64,000 nt of DNA from Siphlonurus alternatus (Eukaryota > Arthropoda > Insecta > Ephemeroptera > Siphlonuridae), in the NCBI GenBank assembly GCA_949825025.1, contig OX463781.1:47008317-47072316 (forward strand), in the 5' to 3' direction. Numbering within the stretch: position 1 is the stretch's first letter; each line of letters starts with the position of its first letter. A program made the translations under genes and the position numbers. Of this stretch, positions 1-13,206 are shown one piece after another. The notes beneath the pieces are model-generated. The model saw only the letters and a list, made by a program, of their open reading frames with translations, searched no databases and was not told where the DNA came from.

Positions 1-1110
1 CAATAGAGAGCAGGTTATTAGGCTGAAAATACGAGCTTTTTGTTTTGCGCCTAAACAGAAGTCGCAACTTATATTTTTAGAAAATAAAATTTAAAAAAAA
101 ATGCAATCGCTTATTACTCTACTTTAAATGTTTGGAAGGTGATATGAACACAAAGGTACGTGTATGGCAGACACTAGTGTCGTTTTCTTCCGATATATTT
201 AAAATAACAGTGCTTATGTATTTTCTGAGTGAAGACAGCAGAGGCTATAAGCCATCAGATCATGCCATGGAGTTATCAAATTAAATAATTCGTCATTTTA
301 TATTTTGAATGTGAATCTTACTAAACTAGTTTCTGAAATGTTCAACTTATCTATGGGTAGATGTCAGCACCATACCATTGCTTGATAATATTTTTTATTT
401 TATTTTATTTTTTTTTTTTTTTTTTAGGCTTTTACAGCTTCACAGTGCATAAAAAGATAACATATTACTATACAAATAACGCAGTAATAAAAATCACTTT
501 ATCTCTGGTTCTGAAATTTTTAAAAAAATTAAATATTGAAAAAAAAAAGAGGTTCTCACTGTGAGAAAAAGGTATAAAAGAAAAATTAGCTTATAAAATT
601 TATATAATAGATATAGTGCACCTATTTGAAAATTGTAGAAAAATTTCCTGACATCATATATGAAATTAATTTCCGTAAAAAAAAAAAAAAAAAAAAATAT
701 TAAAGTTTGCAAATTTTTCGATTAGCATTAAAGATTAATTAACATTATTTTGAATGGGGACTGCATGCATGCTGCGGCTTTTAGTAAAATCAGTACCATT
801 TTCAAACAAATTATAATTATACTCAACAATCTATACTGATTTTTTTTTTTCCAAGGGGAATCAACAGCTATTTTGTCCCTTATTTGATAGACTACGAATA
901 TTTCCAATTCACCATACAAAATATTGAGCAAAGATTACATTAATTAATATTTTTTCATTTATTTTTAAGAATCTTTTTACAGTAACAATTACGCAGTAAT
1001 AAAAATCACTATTTCTGATTCTGAAATTTTTGTAAAAATTAAACATTTAAAAAAAATCGGTCCTTAGAAGATGGGAAAATTGGCTTGTATATAGTAGATA
1101 ATGCATCACA

Positions 1111-1330
1111 TTTTGGGGGGGGGGGGTACCCCACAGGCACGTGGACTGTCTACTAGACACGCGGGCCTGTCACAGACCACCACAGCAACGACTGCTAGCT
1201 GAATCATCGTTCGGCGGTCCCGCGTCTATCCTCCACATCATCAAGGGGCAATGTTTGTCTGTGTGATAAAGTACACGCCGAGAGCTGCTGTGCTGTCATA
1301 TCCCGCCGCATTTCCCCGCACTATACTCAC
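1111..1330. other. GC-richer island, no gene recognised
   Basis: Begins with a 13-base G run and TACCCC, then CpG-bearing unique sequence (ACACGCGGGCCTGTCACAGA, GTTCGGCGGTCCCGCGTC). No ORF or splice pair is convincing; it could be an enhancer or distal exon. Confidence 0.3.
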
Positions 1331-3940
1331 TGATTATTATTTCCTTTCCGTCAAAGATACAAAACTTGATAGAAAACATCTAGAGCTTCTCAACAATGTT
1401 TAGAACAATATTATTAAATTATTTTTAGCAATGTTTCTCTCATTTAACTTGGTTTTGAAAATAACAAGATGATTTTTTTTTTTCGAGTGCGTAAAAAATT
1501 GGGAGCAGCAAGTCAAGTAAAAAAAAATCAGTTCAGAGTTCACTTCCTTAATTATACATATAAGGAAATCGCAAATGGTTCACATGTGGTTGAATTATAT
1601 ATACAGACCAATAGTTTATACGTTCAATGATGGAGGGTTTGGAGGGTTATAAGCTGAAGAAATTGTGTTATCTTTTATTTATTTCCGAAGTAAATTTTGA
1701 ACCTGACTCGACTGCATGGCATATAAATATGAAGAAACCAATTTTAATGTGTGTTAAATTGTATGTGGGAAATAAAGGCTATTCATATTCTTGAAATACA
1801 CTGCAGTTTTTATAATGTTGGGGCGACTTTGTGGGTTCCTGAATTATTTAAGTGATATATTTAATTGGACCTCAGAGGGGTGGGCTACTCTATAGCAGGG
1901 GTGTTTTAGTATTATAATTTCAAAAAAAAAATACCACTCTGCCAAGAAAACTTATTTATGGTTCAGTGGGTTGTTTTTAGCACATAAATTAATATAATAT
2001 TATTATATTTATATATAATATAATAGTAAAATATGCATAAATGTATTTGGAATTGGACGAATAAAAAGAATTTGAATTTGACTTTAATTTTGTAAAATCC
2101 TATTTCATTTACAAATAAAATTATCACTGATACTTATAGCTTAATTAATTTCTTTTGCTATACCTAGCAGAATTAAGTGTCTTTTCCCGAAACTACCATA
2201 ATAGTCTGCGTGGTGGAAGTACCCAATCGTACCTCTTCTCCCCCCCCCCGCCATCTTTATCAGTCATGGACAGTATACGCAATGATAACGCTTACAATGA
2301 TGTAATTATAATGTAATTATGACTTCTGGAGCCGCCGCTACCAAATGATTTTTTTTTCTTGGCAATAATCGCCTCGACTCTTAAAATAAAATTAAATTGT
2401 TTACAACCTTACAACATAGTATATATTTACTATATTATCATTTTATTGACGTTCTGGTAGCTTCGAAAAGGCTTATCAAAATATTATAGAAAAAACAAGC
2501 TTAAAAATATCAAATCTGTTGGACACATGATCTATAGACATATTATTTAAAATAATGAAATATCGTTACGAAAAATTTTCAATGTTAGGTTGGACTTTAA
2601 AAATAGACCCTTTAAATAAAAATAACTTCCATACGTAATACTCTCACTTCGAGCATGACAACAAGATTTTTTTGCTTCACTCAAAATAGCAGCCAGACAA
2701 CCACACGAGTGTATTATTGTGCATGTTGGCTGGCGAACTCTGGGTTAATTATATCTTTTGTAATTAAAGTTCGCGGATTAATTAAACATTGAATCAAAAT
2801 TATAATTGTCCTGTTTTTAACCTGATTTCTCTATATGATTTCATAATTTCTCATAAATTTTTGTGACTTTTCTTTTTGAATAGTTTATTGCGTCCTTTTT
2901 TAAATTTTATATATTTTTTGGCATGAATTAAATGTTTTTTTATTAAAGTATGTATTTTAGAAGTCCTCCAATCAAAACTTATCAGATATTTTGCATTAAG
3001 AAGGTGGAATGAAAACTTTTGGAAGTGAACTCTCAAACTTCATTATACAATAAATTTATTTTATTATATGTTCATTGAGTAAAAATAAAGGATACGATAA
3101 TAAATTATGGATTATAACGCTAATAAAAATTAATTAATGGTTTTGTGATCATAATTTATGATATTGTAATGTACTATTTTTTATTACATTATAAGACAGC
3201 ACGCTGTACCAGGTCAGAGTATATACTATCAATTATAATTAACTGGATTCATAGTTTATACATTTAAAAATACATTTGGCAATCTTGAACCGATTTGCTA
3301 TTACACAAATCACGAAGTAATATGTTTTTTTAATGATACAGTCTGCAATGGTGCTATTATAAAATATACTGTAGTACACACTGCATGTACAGTACGTCGA
3401 TTATCATGTTCAGTTTATAATTATTGGATTATCAAACTGCTTGCTGTCTTGTAGAATCTCAAGATCGAAAGCCGAGCTAGGAAGCTTGAGAACTTGAACT
3501 GCCCCCCCTCCCCCCCCCCCACTAAGGAATGTTGATTTTAACATCATTTGGCAATATAGGCATTTGCTCTTCCAATTTTTTTTAAACATTGGCCTTATAA
3601 AGGAAGCCCCCCGATTTTTTTGTTTTGTTTTTTAATTCACGCTTGTGGACTTATAAATTACATAAATCTCTACATTGATAACAATAGTATGAAGCGATTT
3701 ACGAAAGGGTTAATCAATAAATTTATCAACGTTTCTCACTAACCGCGCCAGCCTAACTCAACGACATTAAACGTGTATGGTTAGTGAGAACCTCTTTGTG
3801 AATCGTGCCTATTAATTATGTTCTGCAACTGTTGATAAATAAATAATAATTTTAATATAAAACTAAATATTTTTTTGATAATTGTAATCTTATTATTTAT
3901 TGATACCAAAGAAATTTGTATATAATATATATTTTTACAT
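1331..3940. other. AT-rich desert
   Basis: No gene, splice pair or transposon family recognised; short C runs near 2241-2250 and 3502-3520. The first 1.1 kb of the window is the same, with T and A runs. Confidence 0.6.
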
Positions 3941-3994
3941 TGCTCTGACTGTCTTTAGTTAGGTTAGTGCTCTGACTGTCTTTAGTTAGGTTAT
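3941..3994 (+). repeat. 27-nt direct tandem duplication
   Basis: TGCTCTGACTGTCTTTAGTT plus AGGTTAG occurs twice in a row (3941-3967, 3968-3994), differing only in the last base. Confidence 0.85.
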
Positions 3995-3999
3995 TGTTC

Positions 4000-4145
4000 G
4001 TGCACACCTAGTCCTCAATCTTGCATATTCCAGCGAGGGTCCTGGAGACCATGTGATCCTCTCAGTGGACCGCAAGCCCCCGCGGGGACGACTGCGGTTG
4101 AGTAATGAGGTTACAGTGAGCAACCACGTGATCTCTGTAGGTGCA
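4000..4145. other. GC-rich island with CACGTG E-box
   Basis: Contains CCCCCGCGGGGACGACTGCG and CACGTG (4125-4130). No coding pattern supported. Confidence 0.3.
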
Positions 4146-5094
4146 GCAGCGATAATATATCAAGAACTGATAACATGGTATCTATAAACTTCAATAAATC
4201 AAAATTGTAAGAGCAAAACAAATTATTATAAACTGACATAATATTATAACTTCTTAATCTTTTCACGAGAATTTTAAAACTATAAAAAATATTGCAATGG
4301 ATAACAAAATAAAATATTAATTAATTTTATCAAATTTTATAATAATTATTATATAGTATATGAAAATAATTTATTATGAATATATATTGCATATTTTCCA
4401 TCTTATTTTAGGATAAATGACGTAATTAATGAAATTTTGTTTTGCTTTATTTATTTTTATGTTTTACAGTTTTATTTTTCATATTATAATTTATACATAT
4501 CTGCGTGTACTTTATACGAATTATACGTATTATTTTTATTTGTAAGAGCTTGTAATTATATTTTTTTCCACGTATAAAAGATTCAAAGTGCATATAACGT
4601 ACTGTATTTTTCTTTTGCGGTAAATAATGATGTAAATATGTAAAGTAAATCTGTATGACATGAATCAATGAATCTACATGAGAAATCTATCGATGCAGCT
4701 GACAGTGTAAGAATTTATGTACACAATGATCACGTACATAAAGGACAACATATTATTGTATTGAATGAGTTACTGTATCATTGTAAACATTACGTCGGTT
4801 AGATGAAAGAGAAGTGTATAGGAACATATTGCTACTGTAAAGAACATTAAAAATTATTATGTAATTGTACACATGGTCCAATTTTATATATATTTACATT
4901 ATTCAGAGTATTTTAGTCATAATAACTTAATGACTTGAACAACATGGTGTATATTTATGTGTGCATAATTATAAGTGATATTGTGTGTGTGTAAAAAAAA
5001 AAAGAATGAATGACTAAGTTACTATCGTAGTATTAACAAAGCTATAATGTCTTTTTTGAATGGAGTGTTAATCGATTTGCATGAGGAGCAGTGT

Positions 5095-5400
5095 ACAAAT
5101 GGAGAGACAGTGCAGAAATAGTCTTTTAGTGTCGTCTCAGCTCGTTATTATAGCCCAAACAGAGTTGGCAATGGAACCCTTTGTCCGGGGCCATATGATC
5201 AGCTGACTTGACTTATCTGGCTTACGAGAATACACAGACTTCCTTTGAGACGATGGCCAAATACATAAGCAGGCGTCATACATACACACGCCTTTACCGT
5301 AACTCTACCGGAAGAAAAAACTGACGACGTAAATAATAATTATGATGCTGCACGTGACATCTGAGTCAGCATTTTGGTGCTCATGGAGTAGAACATTATT
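5095..5400. other. GC-richer block with E-boxes
   Basis: Moderately GC-rich unique sequence with CAGCTG, CACGTG and GTGACATC. A minus-strand frame around 5225-5305 is open and ends near GTAAGC, but without a recognisable product. Confidence 0.25.
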
Positions 5401-5594
5401 TACCGATAAAAAAATTATAAATGTTACAAAATTTAAAAGAGTGTGTTGAAGTTGTTAAAAAAATGTATTTAAAAAAGAAATTTCATTGAAATAATTTATT
5501 AATTAATATTATAAATTTTTACGAAAAGTTGAGATAGTATGTTCAATTCGATAACAAAATAAAATAGTATAATTTTTTCATTCTCGGGGAATAA

Positions 5595-5685
5595 AATTGT
5601 TATGTAATTGTATTTTTATACATGTATGAAATGTTTATATTAGCTGTTTTTTGCTAAATAAAAAAACTATTTTATTCTATTCTAA
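5595..5685 (+). mobile_element. Possible LINE 3' tail remnant
   Basis: TTTTTATACATGTATGAAAT, then GCTGTTTTTTGCTAAATAAA and TTTTATTCTATTCTA have the look of CR1/Jockey-type 3' ends with a short simple-repeat tail. No coding remnant is visible upstream. Confidence 0.25.
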
Positions 5686-6534
5686 AAAACAAACAAAAAA
5701 AAAATATACAAATCACCATTTTCATGTAGTTTCGAGTAGCTGTAATAATAATAAATTATGGCTTTAAATCTATCAGAATATTTATTAAAATAATAAGCAA
5801 GTAGAGAATTAACGAGTATTTTGTAAAGAAAAAAAAAATAAATTTACTGTAGTACGTTTTTTATGGTTAGCAATTAAGATAACTGTGATCGTGTAGGTAT
5901 TAAAGTTTTGGTTGCTTTATGTTTTAAATACCAACAATAAATCTGTCATCAAACTATCGATCACCATAAATATAATCGAGTAATACATAATACATCGATA
6001 TGTAACATAGTTAGTGGGTGGATCTCATACGTTTTATTACGTTGAATATTTTCTTTGTAATTTATTTCACAAAGTTCATTCGATTCTTTTGTTTGCGTAA
6101 TAATTTATGATACTTTGTTACAAAATTCTGTTATTTTTTAAATTATAAACATCTGATCAACAATGGATCATATCTTTTTCATCGTACTATTTTACAATGA
6201 CATAAAATTTATTCGTAGTTTAATTGTGTATTGTACTTATTGTATATTTATTTACGTAAAATGTACGTAAATTAATTCATATAAACAGAATATGCAGTAT
6301 ATCATGTCATAAATGTATATAATCGTATTTGTATACATATATTTATTATCTGATTCTGATAATCATGATGAAGTAAATAATTATATATATATATATATAG
6401 TATAGTACATAAAGCTCATTTTCGGTTTATATCATCAAAATAAAACGTTTTATTTAATGCTGAGTCAGGTAACATTGTTAAACACGTAAGAATGTTGCTG
6501 TAATATTGTAAAAAGAACCAGTAGTCAAGCGTGC

Positions 6535-6760
6535 GTGATACAGACAGCTAATAAGATCACAAGGCCGGCCGATCACAAATTCCCGCGTAACTCGCGCCGC
6601 GTCTTTCATTATTTGAGTTGAAAGTACCCTCAGTAGAAAAAAAAAATTATTTGTGACGTCATAGTAGTGACGAAATCGTGACATCTCATTTCGTAGTCTT
6701 CGTCTTTTTTTCTAAAAAAGCCGTTCGTGTGCCGGCTCGGACCGGATCAATTTGCATCTC
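6535..6760. promoter_or_regulatory. CpG-rich island with CRE octamer
   Basis: GGCCGGCCGATCACAAATTC, CCCGCGTAACTCGCGCCGCG, TGACGTCA (6654-6661), CCGGCTCGGACCGGATC and ATTTGCAT. Looks like a regulatory region rather than coding sequence; no gene start was identified. Confidence 0.35.
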
Positions 6761-7849
6761 GCATATTATTATAACTTTATACTGACTTGTTAGTAGATAA
6801 AAAGTCAGTAATATTCGCCGGATACCGGTCTAATAATGATGGTAATAATGCTTGAATCTTGCTTAACCTCATTCCATTACTTGTTGAATCTAGTATTATG
6901 ACAAATTGATTATTTCTTTATCACTCTATTTTATTTTGAATTTATTTAATTCTAGTTTTTATAAAACTTGTATGTTTATAAGTGAAAGTTTTGTTAAATA
7001 TATTATTATTTTTTTTTTTTTTAGCAACAGTGCTTTTATTCCTTACCTTGAATTTGTATATAAAGTAGTAATAATAATATGTTATACTGGTAGAAGTAAT
7101 GTAATAGTAACTTTCATTCAGAAATTGAGAATTAAATCAAGTTGAAATATTAAATATTTTGCCTATAATCTCACCAATATGCTCCTATAGTTACGCCAAA
7201 ATTACTAATTTTTTTTCAATATTATTAGATGTTTCAAAATTCTTCTTTTTTTGTCCTAAACAACATGAGCAGAGAAGTATTTACAAAATAATTTTATATG
7301 CAAGGAAGGAGTGAAAAGTATTGTTCATTTATTTCACTTGACTGTTATATGATATAAAATTTTAATAGGGTGGCACAAGGTTAAAAAAAATATATATTTA
7401 TTTCTTTAAGGATTATTGTCACTGATCTTAGGAGATGGTGAATCACTCTGAAAATTATATAGCAAATCTTCCTTACATTATAACATAAATATTCAGCCAA
7501 AAAAAATGGAGCAATAATCGATCTATATTTTTAGATAGCACAAACAAGTAGATAGTTAGAATATCATTGGAAATCTGGCGGCCATTATATAGTCAAATCA
7601 AGTCAAATCAGCATCTTTTTCAAATAAAAAATTAATATCTCAAAAATTGAACCGAATAATAATTACTTTTTTTTTACTTCAGAAAGTGAACAGTCATTTT
7701 GTTCTCTATGTTCTGATCTAAATTTTATATTTTTTTCCCATAAAAAATAATTATCATAGTGACAATAATCCTTAAAAAAAAAGAATCCACCAAAGAAAAT
7801 AATGCACGTCTCGTTCAATTTTTGGAAAACTGTACTGTTGTACAGTGAC

Positions 7850-7925
7850 CGTCAAGTAAACTGAGCCATGACATGAGCTAATTTTACGGTAGTGACGTAG
7901 TGACGTCATTTGTCAGTACGCGGAA
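7850..7925. promoter_or_regulatory. Short block with CRE octamer
   Basis: GTAGTGACGTAGTGACGTCA (CRE at 7901-7908) beside CAGTACGCGGAATATC, in otherwise AT-rich DNA. Confidence 0.3.
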
Positions 7926-8743
7926 TATCAACAACTCATTGTTGTCCAGAGCCGAGAGATTTCAAGTAGTATTGTTGTTGCAGCTATTTATAGAGTGCAA
8001 AAACTTCATTGTACTGCAGTTTTTTACCAGAACATTTTAATGACATAAACTTTACTGATTTACTGATTTATTTTTATTGTCAGGTTGCGAAACATGTGCT
8101 GTAATTACGATTTCAGTGGAATTTCTTAAACATTGTACATTATGTCTATATTATTACTCTGAATGTAATTGCACGTACAAGGTATCACGTGCATTATATA
8201 ATTCAAACTCCTCTCTCACACATTCATTTTAATAATTATTTTAATGCAGTATCATTTTAGATAATTGAGCAACATCTAAATATTTATAGACAGTAAATAA
8301 TTTTCAATATCAATACATCAAACTATGGAGAAAAAAAAATACTAACATTTTTTGTGTGTTAAATTGCCACGTCGCGAGGAAAAAAATACTGTAAAATATA
8401 TAAAAATTCAGAGAAGCAATTAAAGCATTGCTGAAGAATATGATAAGAAAAATGTTTTTATTTAACATTACTATTTTCAGCAGCAGTTTTTAGTCGTTTA
8501 GTGTAACTATATAGGTTTATTGTCAGTGCCAAAAAAATGTAGTAAATAGTGAACCTCTCTGAAAATTGAAGAAACAACATGACTTAACTTTCGTTCAAAA
8601 AATCTGTCGAACAAATATTCGATTTATAAAGCATTGAAAAATTGTGTTATTTTAAATGAAGACTATGGGCTGACATATTGTCAAGTTAGTACATTTTTTA
8701 TACGAAAAGAATTAAATCTCAAAAACTTCAAAATCGCAAAAAT

Positions 8744-8777
8744 TTTCCCTCGATTTTGCCGCAAAATCGAGGGGAAA
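8744..8777. repeat. CG-containing hairpin
   Basis: TTTCCCTCGATTTTGC and GCAAAATCGAGGGGAAA are complementary except for one extra G, with a 1-nt spacer. It is followed at 8785 by a TGACGTCA octamer. Confidence 0.6.
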
Positions 8778-8921
8778 GACGCTGTGACGTCATGTTCATG
8801 TGACGTCTTTTCCCTATGCTTGTGTGTTAAATATTCGCATGGCTATGACGTCTCAGCCTTTTGCAGCACGATTTTAAGGGTGTTAGAGAGAGTTGAAAAA
8901 AGTTGAAAAAATTGACAGTTC

Positions 8922-9128
8922 ATAACTCGAGGTCTAATTATTAAGCTTCCATGTTAAATTAGTCAACTTTAAAAATTAATAACTCGAAAACTAGCTCGTT
9001 TTTGTATACCTGATATTTTACCTACTGATAGGGGATGTAGAGGAGAACATTTTAATTTTTTTTTTTTTCAAATTTTTATGAATGGGATTTTTTTAACATT
9101 GGGCCAGCTGATCTGTATTATCTCTACC
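8922..9128. mobile_element. Foldback element, TTAA family B, right half only
   Basis: From TTCATAACTCGAGGT to CAGCTGATCTGTATTATCTC and CTACC, followed by TTAA (9129-9132). The left arm is missing, so the copy is truncated. Directly beyond it (9134-9180) is a lone terminal piece of the GCAGAAATGGATAGAG-type family. Confidence 0.65.
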
Positions 9129-9133
9129 TTAAT

Positions 9134-9180
9134 CCAAATATGCAATAAAAAATTTCATGAAGGTTGTCCATTTTTTGAGT
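9134..9180. mobile_element. Solitary end of the GGACAACTTTCATG-type foldback family
   Basis: TCCAAATATGCAATAAAAAA then TTTCATGAAGGTTGTCCATT matches the outermost tip of the 15.5 kb element. No partner arm is present. Confidence 0.5.
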
Positions 9181-9715
9181 CTATAAAAAACATTTTCAGT
9201 TTACCATCAGAAAACAATGAGCATAATAGAATGTTGTGCAAATTTTAAATATATTTTGCCAATTAAGTGTCAGAGCATAGCGTTCTGAATTCTAGAATGC
9301 TATGGTCAGAGAATGATATCGCTTTATGATTGCATTTACATGCAGAAATAGACTAATTAAATGACTCCTCCAAAATATTTTTACTATTTATTTCATATAA
9401 TTTTTAATAAGATATTTTGAAATAATGTTTAAAAAACTTCAATCTTTAGCACGATCAGTTTAAAGAAAGTATAAAATATTACACTGTAAATCGAGATAGC
9501 CAAAATGCTGAAACCTTATTCTTGCATGGCATCATATAATAGCTGAAGTAAAGTGATTTATTTTAGTCATAAAAATGTAGTAATGAAGTATAAGAAAAGT
9601 ATATGTAATTTGAAACCTTGATCATTATTTTCGAATCATTGTACAGTACGCAAAACTTGTTTCAAAACAAAATTTACATAAATCTAACTGATGTAACTTT
9701 CTCGGGTTATAATTT

Positions 9716-9729
9716 TGACCTTTTGACCT
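9716..9729 (-). promoter_or_regulatory. Perfect DR2 nuclear-receptor-like site
   Basis: The plus strand reads TGACCTTTTGACCT, i.e. AGGTCA-AA-AGGTCA on the minus strand, a direct repeat with two-base spacing. Such sites are bound by RAR/RXR and Rev-erb/E75-type receptors. No gene is firmly tied to it. Confidence 0.4.
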
Positions 9730-9741
9730 TCGTCCACTTAC

Positions 9742-9807
9742 ATGAGGGTCAGCTACATATCCTTGCTCCTGCCCCTGCGCATATCCAAGCGGCAACCCGT
9801 GTGGCAT
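9742..9807 (-). CDS. Possible short coding exon, Gly/Gln-rich, unidentified
   Basis: Minus-strand ATG at 9807 opens 22 codons (MPHGLPLGYAQGQEQGYVAD then PH) that end at a consensus donor GTAAGT (9741-9736). An in-frame stop lies just upstream of the ATG, so this would have to be a first coding exon. It sits inside a GC-richer island that also holds a nuclear-receptor-like direct repeat. It is not linked to any neighbour. Confidence 0.25.
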
Positions 9808-9969
9808 CGTTCAAACTTTGTCTTCTTCAGATTTCATTTTTGTTTGGATTCATATCTATGAGATCTTTATAACTTTGATGCACTCGCAATTGCAGATTGC
9901 ACGTAACTGCAAGTAGTGCAGTAGCTAGGGGGTGTCGCCGTGAGAATTTATTCCTGGCCATTCTATCAA

Positions 9970-11280
9970 TACCACTACCATCTAACGTCTAGTTACACGC
10001 GCTAGACTAGAGCAACGAACTTCAGGTGACCCAATAAAATTTAGAAACACAAAATGTATATTTTTAAAATTTTAGGATTTTAATAAAAAGTTTATAATAA
10101 AAACACATATTTTAATTTTATATTTGTAACATGTAGCAAATTAAATTGATTTATTAATCAAATTTTAAATTAAAATAATTTTATGCCAAAACATTTAAAA
10201 TTGTGTTCTTTTGATGTTTTATTTATTTATTTTTTTTTTACTTCTATTTTTCTCTGTTATGATTTTAATGGATTTTGTATAAAAATAAATTTAGCACTTT
10301 GTAATTTAGTGAAAAAAATTTTCAATTTGTAATTTCTTAAATTTCTGTATTTTTTTTACTCTAATTTTTCTTTATTTTGTAAGTGTATTGAAAAATATTC
10401 GTTGGTTCATTATAGATAAATGGTTGTCTGGAAGAAGTCCATGGTCGGTTTTGATTTTAATTATAAGATTGATAAGCAATATTTATAAAACGTTAACGAT
10501 AAACTGGTGTGTTTCCCAAGCTTTCTACTAGTTTTTAAACCATTTTAAATGAAGATTACTGAAGTTCAGTGGTCTCTTTTGCTAGCTCTGTATTAAAATA
10601 ATTTGAAATGAAAACAAGAAAACAGAGCATGGCTGACACTAATTAATGATAAAAAAAAATATTCGGAGCAATTTAAATAATTCTCCAATATTTTCATGCA
10701 ATAAAGTTCCTTTTTAACATAGCTGCGTGTCTTTCAAATACCATAATTTTCAATTTTTCTGTCGTTCAAAATTTTATTTAAAATTATATACAATATAATA
10801 TAATATACATTAAAAAGATATGACAATGTTAGCAAATTTAATAAGAACAAATATTAATTGAAATCATCGATAAGGTTATCTTCAATTTAAAAAAAAAATA
10901 CAAGCTACTCCAAAGTACAAGTCAAACTATCTGCGCAATATAAGCCTGCTTAAGCTTAAGAGACTCTTCCAAGCAACAAAATATTGTAATATATGTTATG
11001 ATACATTTTGGTACTCTGCCAAATTCAACGTTTTTTTTTTATGAGTTTAAGGTTTTATTTTTATGGACGTGTTTCTTGATTATCTGTAGGAAATAATAAT
11101 TACTAAGTAGTGAAAAAGTTTTTAGAGCTTATTATACAGTTTGCAGTTTTTAGAAAGGTTTGCAAAGAAATGCACAACTTTTGGTACGGTCTTGATATAT
11201 AGAAATTAAAAACTACGTGATAATAATTATTACTCGGTAAATTTGATGTATCAATTATGTGAATAATGCATGGGGTGGGA
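9970..11280. other. AT-rich desert
   Basis: Nothing recognised apart from homopolymer runs. A small GC-richer block follows (11290-11450) with a plus-strand GTGAGT donor at 11366 but no acceptor or product. Confidence 0.55.
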
Positions 11281-11838
11281 TTTCCGAACTAAAATAATTT
11301 TGGCACCCACGCTGCGCGATATCTTTCTCAATTCTGCGACAGAAGGAATTAAAAGCAATCTGCGATGTGAGGTGAGTTGATTTTGGCTCGCTCACAACTC
11401 CACGTCGAACCAGCCACGTTCAATCGTGCTCTTGGAAGCTAATTTTATCTCTCACGCACATAATATAACAAACTTTACTGCCATATTTTAATGCTATTAA
11501 ATTTAGAAATAATAAATTTTGTTACAGTTAAATTATTATCTATAAAACAATGAGTCCCATTCATAGATACTTAAAACATTTAGTAATCTTCATAAGAATA
11601 AATCAACAACATAATTAAATTTGACTTGCATATAATCTCAAGTTCTCTCGTTTTATCACACGGCTATGCTTCAATGTACAATAATTTAGTCATCAACGAT
11701 GACGTTAAGATTATTAATTAACATCCTTCATCATGCGCGCTGTTAAAAAAAAACATATCATGTGACTTCAAGCTTCATCCTAAAATAATTGAAATGGTGA
11801 TGTCATGGAAACTCATGAATGTATTGGGCATGACATCC

Positions 11839-12083
<245 letters not shown>

Positions 12084-12530
12084 TTATATATATACACACC
12101 ATAATATAATTTTTAAACTATTAAATATAATTATTTAATTAATAGAGCACTGCGCATGAACATTTGTCATTATCAACCATTTCAAAACAAAAACTGTTTC
12201 TCACTTCATTAAAACGAGAGAGAAAACAAAGTTTTAATTTAATTATAAATTAATAATTAATATCAAATGTAATCGTTCATAAAAATTGCGATATATATAA
12301 CTGTATAAAATATTGTATAACACGGAACTTCACTGCAGAAATAAAAATACTTTTTCTAACATATAAATGTGGAAATTCAATCGGGTGATAGTATCGACAT
12401 ATGATCGGGGACATCGGGGTTAAAAAATGTATAAATATAATGCAGTCATGTAAAATCCCAAATGACGTGTAACTAGACGATCCATTTTTAAATATTATCG
12501 AGTGAATTTTTTTGTATCTGGGAGTGTTGC

Positions 12531-12700
12531 CATGTCATGGTACGTGCGGGTCATCGTGACGTCTGCATTCGTGATAATGAGAAGCGCACGCCGAGACGTC
12601 AAAATTACACTCACTCGTTAGGTGAGACGACGTCAACAGAGCAACTGCAGCTTCTTCTCGTAAACAGAGTGTTGACTTGCATGATCCTGTTTTCTCATTT
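12531..12700. promoter_or_regulatory. CpG-richer island with repeated GACGTC
   Basis: Contains GTGACGTCT, GAGACGTCAA and GACGACGTCAAC plus GCGCACGCCG. The plus-strand frame starting at 12537 is mostly chance. No splice sites convincing. Confidence 0.3.
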
Positions 12701-13127
12701 GTGTCCGGTAATTAATTCGTTCTCATTAATTGTTTTCAACTTAACATCACTAATTTTTTCTTAATGTAGTTAATTGTTTACAAGTTTGAATACACGATGC
12801 CGATACAGTATTGCCTCAAAAAGTTATTATATAGTGTATACATAATGACTTGGCGGAAAATAGTATAGAAAACAAATTAAAGAGGAGGAAAATGGATTTA
12901 AAAATTAAAGTGGCTCGATTATATTCAAGAGGGAATTCTCCATGATTCATTCACGTTTACAAATAAATCAAAGTGTCATAATTTTGAAACGAGGAATACA
13001 ATTTTGTTTTAATAAATTTTGTTATGCAAATATTTCAGTGATGAAAACTGTTGTTCTCAAATTAAACAAATTAAAACAACACACCAAGGTTTTGATTGTG
13101 GATTTAAGTACGTTCTTAAATTAGCAA

Positions 13128-13130
<3 letters not shown>

Positions 13131-13205
<75 letters not shown>
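13131..13205 (+). repeat. (GA)n microsatellite
   Basis: 75 bp of pure GA dinucleotide, the only GA array in the window. Confidence 0.95.
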
Positions 13206-13206
<1 letters not shown>

